Source: Acidocella facilis ATCC 35904
Lineage (GTDB): Bacteria; Pseudomonadota; Alphaproteobacteria; Acetobacterales; Acetobacteraceae
Direction of reading: 5' to 3'
DNA: 64,000 nucleotides
Assembly (NCBI RefSeq): GCF_000687875.1
Contig: NZ_JHYG01000006.1
Location: forward strand, 186,001-250,000
Translations under genes and position numbers: made by a program
Shown here: positions 15,952-24,055 of the stretch, piece by piece
How the letters are laid out: each line of letters begins with the position of its first letter
How positions within the stretch are numbered: position 1 is the first letter of the stretch
Notes under the pieces: model-generated
Told to the model about the DNA's origin: nothing
The model's database searches: none
What the model saw: only the letters and a program-made list of their open reading frames with translations

Positions 15952-16613
15952 GATGCCTCCTCTTCGGCAAACTCATCGGCTGGGGCAGCCGTTTCCGGCA
16001 GGCCGAGCGAAGCCGCCACCGCCGCGAGCCGGCTGGGCAGCGTCGCATCCCACTCGGTGCGGTTGACCGGATCGCCATCGGGCCAGAGCAGCTCGACGCG
16101 CGCGCCGCCGCGCTCAATTGCCGCGTCATGGCGGAGCGTGACCGTCTGTAGATCGAGAAGATCCTGTACGGGCTTGGCATCTTCCGGATGAAGGGTCAGC
16201 ACCAGGCTTTGCCGCGGGGCGCGCTCGGCGGCGGCTTCCTCCAGCAATTGCGCCACCAGCCGGGCCAGACCCTCCGGCCGGGCGATGGCTTCCACGCCGA
16301 TCACATGCCGGGCGATGATCATCGCGAGATTGGTGGCGAGTTCGGCGAGTTCGGTTTCCTTCTTTGCCAGAGGGGCGGCGAGCTGCGCGGCGGCGGCGCG
16401 CAACGCCTTCGCCGCGTCGTCCAGCGCCTGGGTTTTCGCCGTGTAGGAAGCGCGGCCTTCGGCTTCGCCCTTGGCCAGGCCTTGCGCTTGCGCCTCGTCC
16501 CGCAGCCGTGCCAGCGCCGCGCGCACGCGCGCGTCAATCTCCGCCTCCTGTGCCGCCGGGTTGGGCGGTGGCGGCGATGCAGGCACGCTGCTGTTGATGC
16601 GGCGGAATACCAT
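15948..16613 (-). CDS. fliH: Flagellar assembly protein FliH
   Basis: 221 residues. Proline-rich N terminus, a charged helical middle (DEAQAQGLAKGEAEGRASY, LAKKETELAELATNLAMIIA) and a C-terminal domain with LVLTLHPEDAKPV and RGGARVELLWPDGDP, as in FliH/YscL stators that regulate FliI. Overlaps fliI by 4 bp. Its first base shares position 16613 with the stop of the preceding small gene. Confidence 0.82.
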   Translation of the reverse strand: MVFRRINSSVPASPPPPNPAAQEAEIDARVRAALARLRDEAQAQGLAKGEAEGRASYTAKTQALDDAAKALRAAAAQLAAPLAKKETELAELATNLAMIIARHVIGVEAIARPEGLARLVAQLLEEAAAERAPRQSLVLTLHPEDAKPVQDLLDLQTVTLRHDAAIERGGARVELLWPDGDPVNRTEWDATLPSRLAAVAASLGLPETAAPADEFAEEEAS

Positions 16614-16882
16614 CAGCCTTCGTCCGCCGGCCGGCTAAGGAGTGTGAGGCCGCGCCGTATGTAGGCGAGCAGGATGGCCCCCACCGGCAGCGCCAGCGCC
16701 AGCACCGCGTAGGCGACGAGGCCTGTGGCCAGCGCCCCGGCCAGCCACACCGCGATGGACGGAAGGCTGAACCAGGAGGGCTGCGTGGCGGCGGCGCGCA
16801 GACACATGATGGCGATGACGACGAGCCCCGGCTTCAACGGCAGGCCGCAGGATTTTCCTGAAGATTTCTTCGCTTTTGCCAT
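16613..16882 (-). CDS. Small membrane protein between motB and fliH, unknown function
   Basis: 89 residues. A Lys/Ser-rich N terminus (MAKAKKSSGKS) precedes one weak hydrophobic stretch (GLVVIAIMCLRAA) and one long hydrophobic region (SIAVWLAGALATGLVAYAVL, ALALPVGAILLAYI) that could cross the membrane once or twice. It lies 9 bp after motB and abuts fliH, so it is co-transcribed with flagellar genes. No family recognised. A stator- or export-associated accessory role is possible but not shown. Confidence 0.6.
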   Translation of the reverse strand: MAKAKKSSGKSCGLPLKPGLVVIAIMCLRAAATQPSWFSLPSIAVWLAGALATGLVAYAVLALALPVGAILLAYIRRGLTLLSRPADEG

Positions 16883-16891
16883 GATCCTGCC

Positions 16892-17719
16892 CTACTTCGC
16901 CGCCGCCGGCGCGGCCTTGCTGCCGGGGTCCGGCGCGTGAATGACGATAACGACACGCCGGTTCTGCTCGCGCCCATCGGCATTGTCGTTGCTGGCGATG
17001 GGATCGAACTCGCCAAAGCCCTGCGCCGCCAGTTGCTCGCCGCCGATGCCGGCATTCTGGAACAGCTCCACCACGCTCACCGCGCGCGCCGCCGAGAGTG
17101 CCCAGTTAGAGGAGAATTGCGCATCATGAATCGGCTGATTATCCGTGTAGCCGCCAACGAAAATCTTGAATTTCGGCGGCAGGCTGGTCAGGCTCGCGGC
17201 AATCTGTTTCAGCAGCGTCTGCGCGGAGGGGGTCAGCGTCGACTGGCCGGAGGAGAACAGCACGGAATCATTCAGCCGGATGGTCAGCGTCAGCGGGTCA
17301 CTCTGCATGCCGACCTGATGCGCGCCGATCATCGGCTGCAGCATTTTCGAGAGCTGGTTCTGGGCATTCTGCAATTGCAGCATATCCTGCGTCAGCTGAT
17401 GGATCATCTGCTTCTGCACCGGCGTGTTGGCGGAGGCCGGCGATTCCACCGGTTTGGGCACAGGCGAGGGCTGGTGATTCATCACGCCGCGATCCGCCGA
17501 GCTTTCGGCTTTGATCATGCCCGGCGGGGCGTGGAAGGCCTTCAGGAAGCTTTGCGCTTCCTCGTCCATCTTGTGCTTGTCACGCACCGAGGACGCATAG
17601 AGCACCACGAAAAACGCCAGCAGCAGCGTGATGAAATCCGCGTAGGAGATCACCCAGCGCTCATGATTGCCATGGCTCTCCTTGCGTTTTTTCCGGCGCG
17701 GGGCGGGCGCGTGGGACAT
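16892..17719 (-). CDS. motB: Stator protein MotB
   Basis: 275 residues. A basic N terminus, then a single membrane span with the proton-binding aspartate in SYADFITLLLAFFVVLYASS (Asp28), then a periplasmic OmpA-like peptidoglycan-binding domain (KIFVGGYTDNQPIHD, NWALSAARAVSVVE, QNRRVVIVI). The conserved Asp indicates an ion-driven stator; sodium versus proton use cannot be settled here. It overlaps motA by one base. Confidence 0.95.
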   Translation of the reverse strand: MSHAPAPRRKKRKESHGNHERWVISYADFITLLLAFFVVLYASSVRDKHKMDEEAQSFLKAFHAPPGMIKAESSADRGVMNHQPSPVPKPVESPASANTPVQKQMIHQLTQDMLQLQNAQNQLSKMLQPMIGAHQVGMQSDPLTLTIRLNDSVLFSSGQSTLTPSAQTLLKQIAASLTSLPPKFKIFVGGYTDNQPIHDAQFSSNWALSAARAVSVVELFQNAGIGGEQLAAQGFGEFDPIASNDNADGREQNRRVVIVIHAPDPGSKAAPAAAK

Positions 17720-18528
17720 CAGGCGGCTTCCATCTCGGCCGCGGGCGTCTCAGCCTCGGCGGCGGCGGCGGCGGGGGCGATGTCCTTCGGCTTGCCGGGG
17801 ATGACTGTGAGCAGTTCGTCGCGGATCACCGAGGCTGGCTTCTGCTGGGCCAGCATGACGAAACCATCGACGAGGATGAAGCGGGCATGTTCGGTCTCCT
17901 CGGCGATGGCGGCCAGGCGCGCGCCCATCGGGAGGTAGAACAGATTCGCGGTGCCCACGCCATACACGGTGGCGATGAAGGCGGTGGCGATGCCAGCACC
18001 CAGCAGTTCCGGATGGTTCAGCTCCATCATCACATGGATCAGCCCCAGCACCGCGCCCATCACCCCGATGGTCGGCGAAAACCCGCCGGCGGATTCCCAG
18101 AATTTTGCCGGTAGATGCTCGGCCGCGCCGAGTGTTTCCACCATCACCGTCAGCTTCTCGCGCAAGGCCGGCGCCGGGGTGTTATCGACGATCAGCTGCA
18201 AAGCCTTGGCCTGCAGCGGGTCTTTCTGCTGCTCGATGAAGGGTTCCAGCGCCAGCGTGCCCTGTTGGCGTGACAAGGCGGCCCATTCGGTGATGCGCAC
18301 GACGAATTCATGCAGATCCACCTTCGGCGGTTTCACCAGCCAGCCCGCGCCCTTGATGCCTTTCAGCAGACCGCCTACCCCGAACTGCACCATCAACGCC
18401 GCCAGCGTACCGCCCAGCACGATGATGCAGGCGGTGAGGCTGAACAGCGAGGAGAGCGGGTCGTTATCCGAGACCGCGCCGAGCACGACAACGAGAATTC
18501 CGCAGATGAGGCCGAGAACGCTGGTCAT
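17719..18528 (-). CDS. motA: Stator protein MotA
   Basis: 269 residues with four hydrophobic segments (N-terminal LGLICGILVVVLGAVS; ACIIVLGGTLAALMVQFGVG; GVMGAVLGLIHVMMEL; GIATAFIATVYGVGTANLFY) and a cytoplasmic loop between spans two and three. The GGFSPTIGVMGAVLGLI motif is diagnostic for MotA/PomA. With MotB it forms the stator that drives FliG. It overlaps fliA by four bases, so stator and sigma factor are co-translated, an arrangement that would add motor units together with late genes. Confidence 0.94.
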   Translation of the reverse strand: MTSVLGLICGILVVVLGAVSDNDPLSSLFSLTACIIVLGGTLAALMVQFGVGGLLKGIKGAGWLVKPPKVDLHEFVVRITEWAALSRQQGTLALEPFIEQQKDPLQAKALQLIVDNTPAPALREKLTVMVETLGAAEHLPAKFWESAGGFSPTIGVMGAVLGLIHVMMELNHPELLGAGIATAFIATVYGVGTANLFYLPMGARLAAIAEETEHARFILVDGFVMLAQQKPASVIRDELLTVIPGKPKDIAPAAAAAEAETPAAEMEAA

Positions 18529-19073
18529 GTGGCGGGAACTCCTTCAAGCTTGGCGCGCACCAGGGTAGAGAGCCGCGCCAGCGCCCGGGCGCGCAGCTTG
18601 GAGGCGTAGCTGTCGCTGACATCCAGCACCAGGGCAATTTCGCGGTTATTCAACTCTTCAAAAAAATGCAGCGCCAGCATCTGATATTCCTCAGGCTCCA
18701 GCTCGCGCAGCGCTTCCACCAGCACACCCTGGCGCTCGCTCTGCAGCATCAGGCTCAGCGGATCTTCCGGCAGCATGCCGTTTTCCTCGGCATGCAGATC
18801 GATCATCGTCTCATCCGTGCCTTGCGTGAAACGGAAGCTTTTCGAACGGCGCAGCCCGTCCAGCATCGCGCCCTTGATGCGCCGCATCGCGTAGGTCTGG
18901 AAGGTGACGCCGTAGGCGTCCTCGAACCGGCCATGCGCCTCCAGCAGGCCGACCGCACCCCATTGCAGCAGATCATCCAGCTCCGCCCAGGGCATGCGGG
19001 ATTTCAGCAGCAAGGCGGTGCGCTTGATCCAGTTGCCGTAGGTTGGCATGTCGGCGGCGCAGATCTCAGCCAT
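18525..19073 (-). CDS. fliA: Flagellar sigma factor sigma-28, short form
   Basis: 182 residues from the ATG at 19073. Region 2 is clear (LDDLLQWGAVGLLEAHGRF, VTFQTYAMRRIKGAMLDGLR) and region 4 is clear (ELEPEEYQMLALHFFEELNN, REIALVLDVSDSYASKLRAR). Only about 45 residues lie between them, so region 3 appears largely missing; typical FliA has about 240 residues. It overlaps the flhA stop by 8 bp. FlgM (5016-5315) is the expected anti-sigma factor, and fliC carries a matching promoter. A longer frame upstream of 19073 overlaps flhA and is not convincing. Confidence 0.85.
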   Translation of the reverse strand: MAEICAADMPTYGNWIKRTALLLKSRMPWAELDDLLQWGAVGLLEAHGRFEDAYGVTFQTYAMRRIKGAMLDGLRRSKSFRFTQGTDETMIDLHAEENGMLPEDPLSLMLQSERQGVLVEALRELEPEEYQMLALHFFEELNNREIALVLDVSDSYASKLRARALARLSTLVRAKLEGVPAT

Positions 19074-21159
19074 GGGCGGCGCCCGGCTCGGCCACCTGCA
19101 CCACCTGCATCGGCATGCTGGGTGGAATTTCATCCAGCGAGAGCACCGGCAGCGTTCCGGCGATCACCCGCGCCACGGCGCGGCGCAGCGGGGCTTGCGT
19201 CACCAGCACCGGACGCAGCCCTTTCGCCTTCATCGCGGCATTCGCGGCCTCGGCGGCCTGGCGCAGATGCGCGGCACTTTCCGGCTCAATCTCGCCGGCG
19301 GCGGCTGTGTCCTTGCCGGCACGCAGCGATTTCGAAACCAGCTCCTCCAGCCGCTGCGGCAGCACCGCGACTTTCAGCACGCTCTCCTGCCCGGCGGCCT
19401 GGGCGACGATGAAGCGGCCGAGGCGCATGCGCACGGCAGCCAGCAGCCGCTCCGGATCCTTGATGCCGGTATCGGCGGATTCCACCATCGCCTCGGCGAT
19501 GCGCTCGAAATCGCGCACCGGCACCTCTTCCGCCAGCAGCCCCTGCAGCACCTGGCGCACCAGCCCGGCGGCCATCGCGGCGCGTAGGTCTTCGGCCAGG
19601 CGCGGCGTGGTTTCAGCGAGTTTGGTGAGCAAGCCTTCCACCTGCGGGCGGCCCAGCAGCTCGGCGCCGTAGCGCTTTAGCACCTCGGCGAAATGCGTGG
19701 CGATGGCGGAGGAGGCATCCACCACCGTGTAGCCAAGCTCCTCGGCCTGGGCGATGGCGGTTTGCGGAATCCACACCGCCGGCTGGCCGAAGGCGGGGTC
19801 TTTCACATGCCGGCCGATTTTCAGCCTGTCGATGACCAGATTGCCTTCGATCGCCAGCCATTGATTGGGCCAGGCCTCGCCGCCGCCAATCGCTGCCCCG
19901 CGCAATGTGAAGCGGTAGGCATTCGGCGGCAGGTCCGAGGAATCCCTGATATGCACGGCGGGGATCAAAAATCCCATGGCGCGGCCATAGCGCTGGCGCA
20001 CCGCGGTGAGGCGGCCGAGCAGCTTGCCTTCGCCAGCCGCCACCAAAGGCGCCAGGGCAAAGCCGATGCTCATGCCCAGCGGATCGACGCCGGTGACATC
20101 CGCCAGCGCGTCCGGCTTGGCTTCGGCTTTGGCACCCTTGGCGGCCCCGGCGGCTTCCGGCTGGGCCAACGCCTCGCGCGCCTGGCGCGCGGCCCGCCAG
20201 GCGGCGAAGCCCAGCGCCCCACCCAGCGCGAAGAAGGGCAGATGCGCCATGTCCGGCATCAGCCCGATGGCGATGGTGATCGCCGCGGCCAGCGCCAGCG
20301 CCTGCGGATATTTCCAGAGCTGGGATTTGATCTGCGCGCCGATATCCTCGCCGGTGGCAACCCGCGTCACCACCAGACCCGCCGCCACCGAGATGGTCAG
20401 AGACGGGATCTGTGCCGCCAAGCCATCGCCTACCGTCAGCAGCGTGTAGGTGCGCGCGGCATCGCCCAAAGGCAGCCCGGCCTGCAGCGTGCCGATGATC
20501 AGCCCGCCGATCATGTTGATCGCCAGAATGATCATCGCCGCGATCACGTCGCCGCGCACGAATTTCGAGGCGCCATCCATGGCCCCGAAAAAATCCGCCT
20601 CCCGGCGCAGCATGTCGCGCCGGCGCTCCGCCGCCTGCGGGGTGAGCACGCCAGCATTGATCTCGGCGTCGATCGCCATCTGCCGGCCCGGCAGGCTGTC
20701 CAGCATGAAGCGGGCCGAGACTTCCGCGACGCGCGAGGCGCCCTTGGTCACCACCACGAAATTGATGATGATCAAAATCACAAAGATGATGCCGCCGACG
20801 ACATAGTTGCCGCCCACGGCGAATTGCCCGAAGGCCTCGATCACATGCCCCGCCGCGCCCGGCCCGCTGGCGCCGTTGAGCAGAATGGCGCGCGCGGTGG
20901 CGACATTCAGCGCCAGGCGCATCAGTGTCGTCGCCAGCAAGATCGAGGGGAAGGCCGAGAATTCAGCCGGCGAGGCGATGTAGAGCGAGGCGCCCAGGAT
21001 GACCAGGCCGGCGGAGATATTGATGGCAAAGAGCAGCGAGATCGCCGCCGGCGGCAGCGGCACCACCAGCATGACGAGGATCAGCAGGACCAGGATCGGC
21101 CCCGCGAACTGCGCCGCGTTCAGCTTGGGAAAACCGGAGAGGGCGGCGGCCTCAGCCAT
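19066..21159 (-). CDS. flhA: Export gate protein FlhA
   Basis: 697 residues, full length. The N-terminal half holds about eight membrane segments (start FAGPILVLLILVMLVVPLPP) with the FHIPEP-family motif region (ARFMLDSLPGRQMAIDAEIN, GAMDGASKFVRGDVIAAMII). The C-terminal half is the cytosolic ring domain that docks chaperone-substrate complexes. FlhA with FlhB, FliP, FliQ and FliR forms the export gate. It overlaps the next gene upstream (a fliQ copy) by 8 bp. Confidence 0.97.
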   Translation of the reverse strand: MAEAAALSGFPKLNAAQFAGPILVLLILVMLVVPLPPAAISLLFAINISAGLVILGASLYIASPAEFSAFPSILLATTLMRLALNVATARAILLNGASGPGAAGHVIEAFGQFAVGGNYVVGGIIFVILIIINFVVVTKGASRVAEVSARFMLDSLPGRQMAIDAEINAGVLTPQAAERRRDMLRREADFFGAMDGASKFVRGDVIAAMIILAINMIGGLIIGTLQAGLPLGDAARTYTLLTVGDGLAAQIPSLTISVAAGLVVTRVATGEDIGAQIKSQLWKYPQALALAAAITIAIGLMPDMAHLPFFALGGALGFAAWRAARQAREALAQPEAAGAAKGAKAEAKPDALADVTGVDPLGMSIGFALAPLVAAGEGKLLGRLTAVRQRYGRAMGFLIPAVHIRDSSDLPPNAYRFTLRGAAIGGGEAWPNQWLAIEGNLVIDRLKIGRHVKDPAFGQPAVWIPQTAIAQAEELGYTVVDASSAIATHFAEVLKRYGAELLGRPQVEGLLTKLAETTPRLAEDLRAAMAAGLVRQVLQGLLAEEVPVRDFERIAEAMVESADTGIKDPERLLAAVRMRLGRFIVAQAAGQESVLKVAVLPQRLEELVSKSLRAGKDTAAAGEIEPESAAHLRQAAEAANAAMKAKGLRPVLVTQAPLRRAVARVIAGTLPVLSLDEIPPSMPMQVVQVAEPGAAHG

Positions 21160-21415
21160 GCACCAGCCCCGGAATCGCGCCGAACAGATGCAACGCGTAA
21201 TGCTCCACCCCGCCCAGCATCATCGGCCCGGCGAGCGAGGTGAGCACCGCCACCCCGGCCAGCTTCAACACGAAGGGCACCGAGGCTTCCTTCACCTGCG
21301 TCGCGGTCTGCAGCGCGCCGGTGACAACGCCGATCACCAGCAGCAGCAGCAGGATCGGCCCCGCCAGCTCCGCAAAGGCGATCCAGGCGCCGGCATCGAC
21401 ATCGCTATTGGTCAT
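21152..21415 (-). CDS. fliQ: FliQ-like export gate protein, second copy
   Basis: 87 residues with two membrane helices (AELAGPILLLLLVIGVVTGA and FVLKLAGVAVLTSLAGPMML) separated by the FliQ loop ALQTATQVKEASVPF, matching the family pattern QAxTQxxExxLxFxPK. It overlaps flhA by 8 bp and the fliMN gene by 4 bp. Another fliQ lies in the canonical fliP-fliQ-fliR run at 37677-37955, and the two proteins differ strongly outside the loop motif. Which copy enters the gate, or whether both do, is unknown. Confidence 0.8.
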   Translation of the reverse strand: MTNSDVDAGAWIAFAELAGPILLLLLVIGVVTGALQTATQVKEASVPFVLKLAGVAVLTSLAGPMMLGGVEHYALHLFGAIPGLVHG

Positions 21416-22677
21416 TCGGCCGCCTCTTGCTGCGGCTCGGTCTCGGCTTCGGCCTCGCCGGCCAGGCCGGTGATGCGGATGCCGTAGCGCTCGCCATCGC
21501 CGATGGCGACAACCTCGCCATGCGCCAGCTTCAGCCCGTTGGCGTAAATCACCAGCGGCTCGCCGACGCGCTGGTCCAGCGCGATCACCTGGCCCTGGCG
21601 CAAGGCCCGCATCTCCTTCACGCTGAGCGCCGCGCGGCCCAGCTCCACGGCGATGGCCACCTGCACGCGGTCGAGCAGCTTGCTGCCATCCAGCGCGTGG
21701 CCCTGGCCGGGCAGCGGGCTCAGTGGCTCAAGCGCGATCTCGGGGGGGGTGTCGGTCATGGTCTGTCCCTTCTGGAGGTCCTGGCCGGGGCTCACCCGGC
21801 AGGCGATGGCGCCTTCGAACTGGCCATACTCGGCCCGGAAAAGATCCACCCCGCCGGAGACGGCGATGGCTTCCGGCAGCAGGCTGAGCGGCAGCAGCGC
21901 GCCCGGCCGCAGCGCGCTGACCAGCGACATCGGCAGATGCCCGCGGGCGATTTCGAAACAGAGCGGCAGCTTCACCGCCTCGCTGCTGGCGGCCAGGCGC
22001 GCGGCCCAGCCCTCATCGGCGGCGTTGCGGGCATTCGCGCCACTCTGCGCCAGCAGCTTCTGCTCCAGCGCATCCAGCGGGGCGAAGGGCAGGGCGATGG
22101 TGATGCGCCCCTGGCCGAGCGCGGTTTCGAACTGGCCGGTGATCTCGATCATCCAATCCTGCGCCTCGGCGACGCCCAGCATCGCATGCGCGGTCTCGTA
22201 GCTGGAGGCGAGCAGCGGCGCGATGCCGAGCGGGGCGAGGGAGTCGGAGGCGGATTTATACACCGCCTCGATCAGCTGCCGGCCGATGCGCAGCTCCATC
22301 GCCGAAAGATCATGCGCCGGGGCGCTGGAGGGGATGGAGGCGCCGCACATGCCATCGACGATGGCGCCCAGCAGCGCCCCGTCCAGCGCCAGCAGCGCGC
22401 GCCCGCGCAAGGGGGCGAGATCCGCATGGCCGGCCAGCAGCACATCCGGCAGCCGCTCCAGCACCGCCTCATGCGGGGCGATGCCGGTTTTGCTGGAGAG
22501 CAGCGAGACCGGGCTGCGGGTGGTCTTGAACAAAGCCAGCGCGATCTGGCGCATGAAGCGCGCCGAGAGCGTCTCCATCAGCCCCGGCCGCAGCCCCGGG
22601 GCGCGGACATGGTTGAGCAGGTCCAGCGGTTTGATGTCGGTTGGGTCGCGCAGCAAGGCGCTGGGGGCGTCAAGCAT
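21412..22677 (-). CDS. fliM: FliM-FliN fusion, flagellar switch protein
   Basis: 421 residues. Residues 1 to about 300 are FliM-like: middle domain (SARFMRQIALALFKTTRSPV, LRIGRQLIEAVYKSASDSL) and a SPOA domain (FEIARGHLPMSLVSALRPGA). After a linker, residues 307-421 are a complete FliN-type SPOA domain (LLDRVQVAIAVELGRAALSV, VIALDQRVGEPLVIYANG, YGIRITGL). No separate fliN exists in the island. An internal ATG at 21759, with AAGGGA 6 nt upstream, would yield a free 115-residue FliN-sized protein. The C-ring receives CheY-P signals through FliM. Confidence 0.85.
   Translation of the reverse strand: MLDAPSALLRDPTDIKPLDLLNHVRAPGLRPGLMETLSARFMRQIALALFKTTRSPVSLLSSKTGIAPHEAVLERLPDVLLAGHADLAPLRGRALLALDGALLGAIVDGMCGASIPSSAPAHDLSAMELRIGRQLIEAVYKSASDSLAPLGIAPLLASSYETAHAMLGVAEAQDWMIEITGQFETALGQGRITIALPFAPLDALEQKLLAQSGANARNAADEGWAARLAASSEAVKLPLCFEIARGHLPMSLVSALRPGALLPLSLLPEAIAVSGGVDLFRAEYGQFEGAIACRVSPGQDLQKGQTMTDTPPEIALEPLSPLPGQGHALDGSKLLDRVQVAIAVELGRAALSVKEMRALRQGQVIALDQRVGEPLVIYANGLKLAHGEVVAIGDGERYGIRITGLAGEAEAETEPQQEAAE
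21757..21771 (-). promoter_or_regulatory. Internal ribosome binding site and ATG inside fliMN
   Basis: AAGGGA (21771-21766 on the minus strand) stands 6 nt before an in-frame ATG (21759-21757), exactly at the linker between FliM and FliN parts. Translation from here would give a 115-residue FliN. A similar internal start makes the short SctQ-C product in type III secretion systems (established for that family); use here is inferred. Confidence 0.5.
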
Positions 22678-24055
22678 AGGCGCGCACCCCGGTATCGGTG
22701 GTCACAGGAGCGGGGGCCGGCGCGGCGCTGGCGCTCTGCGCCGGGCGCTGGACTTGCGGCTGGGCGGGGGCCTGCTGGCCCTGGCCGCCGGAACTCACAT
22801 CCGCCTGGCCGAGGCTGAGCCCGGCATTGCCCACCGCCTGGCGGAACCCGTCCATGCCGTTATGCAGCGCCTGCGCGGCATGGGCGGTGCTGGGGATGAA
22901 GGTGACGTTGAGCTGCCCGGTGGCGCTGAGGCCGAGATTGATGGTGAGCTGGCCGAGATCCGGCGGGTCGAGCCGCAGCGTCGCCTGGGACTGGCCGTGC
23001 TGGTGCAAAGCCGAGACCGTCGCGGCGAGGGCGGCCGGGGCGAGCGAGGTCGCCTCCAGCCCGGTGCTGGCGGTGATGGGCGTGGTGGTGGCGGCCTGGG
23101 TGGTGGTGGCATTGGCCTGTGCGGTGCCGGGGGCGGCCATGGCCAGGGCGGCTGGCAGCGGGGCGGTGGTGCTGGTGGCGCTGGCGGTGGGCAGGCTGGC
23201 GGTGCCGGGCAGGGCGCTGTCTTTGCCTTTCACACTGGGGGTGACGGCAAGGGCGGCGGCGGGTGCGGCGCTGGCCGCCGGGGCAGGGGCGGCGGCGCTG
23301 GTGGAGGCGGTGGCGGAAGCGGGGGCGCTGGCCGCGCGCGGGGTGGGTTGCGGGGCGCTGACGCTGGGCTGGGCCACGTCCTGCGCGGCATCCTTCGCGG
23401 TGGCCACTGCGGGCGGTGTCGGGGCCTGATCGTTGGCGGGGGGCGCGTCGGCGGGCGCGTCGGCGGTGAGGGTGGGGCTGGATTTGGCGGTCCCGCTGCT
23501 GGCGGCGTTGCCGGTTGCGGGCGCGCTGACTTCGCTCTTGCCGGCGGCGCTGCTGGCGGCCTTGCTGTCCGCCTTGCTCTCGGTCTTGCTGGGTGGGGCG
23601 GCGGGCTGGCTCTGGCCGCTCGCCACCCCCAGCACCAAAGCGGCGAGCGCGCCGAGGCCGTTATTGTCGCTGCCATCCTCATGCTTATGCGGGCCAGCGC
23701 TCTGGCTGGCGTCGCTGGCGCTGGCGGTGGCGGCGTGAGTCGTCGTCGAGTCGGTGGGGTTGGCGGGCGTCTGGCCGGTGGCGGGCTGGTCGGTCGGCGG
23801 CGCGCTGTCGCGGCTCTGTGTGACGTCACGTCTCTCGGCGGCAGGCTGCGGGGCAGGCGGCGTGCTGCTTTGCTGGGCCGTCTGCAAGGCGCTGCTCCAG
23901 TCATCGGACGCGCCACCGGCATTTTGCGCGGCGTCGGCCGGCGCGCTCTGCATGTAGGAAGTGGCGTTCTGCGGGGAGACGCTCTGGATGCCAGCGCTCT
24001 GCATATTATAGCCGCTCTCGGCCGGCATCGCGTTGCTGGGCGGGAGCGCCTGCAT
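22670..24055 (-). CDS. fliK: Hook-length control protein FliK
   Basis: 461 residues. The first about 330 are extremely rich in Ala, Ser, Thr and Pro and low in complexity, as expected for the molecular-ruler part. The C-terminal Flg_hook domain is recognisable: SQATLRLDPPDLGQLTINLG and a helix with ALHNGMDGFRQAVGNAGLSL. FliK is secreted, measures the hook and switches FlhB specificity. It overlaps fliMN by 8 bp and shares one base with the fliG stop. Repeat number in the ruler may vary between strains. Confidence 0.85.
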   Translation of the reverse strand: MQALPPSNAMPAESGYNMQSAGIQSVSPQNATSYMQSAPADAAQNAGGASDDWSSALQTAQQSSTPPAPQPAAERRDVTQSRDSAPPTDQPATGQTPANPTDSTTTHAATASASDASQSAGPHKHEDGSDNNGLGALAALVLGVASGQSQPAAPPSKTESKADSKAASSAAGKSEVSAPATGNAASSGTAKSSPTLTADAPADAPPANDQAPTPPAVATAKDAAQDVAQPSVSAPQPTPRAASAPASATASTSAAAPAPAASAAPAAALAVTPSVKGKDSALPGTASLPTASATSTTAPLPAALAMAAPGTAQANATTTQAATTTPITASTGLEATSLAPAALAATVSALHQHGQSQATLRLDPPDLGQLTINLGLSATGQLNVTFIPSTAHAAQALHNGMDGFRQAVGNAGLSLGQADVSSGGQGQQAPAQPQVQRPAQSASAAPAPAPVTTDTGVRAYA

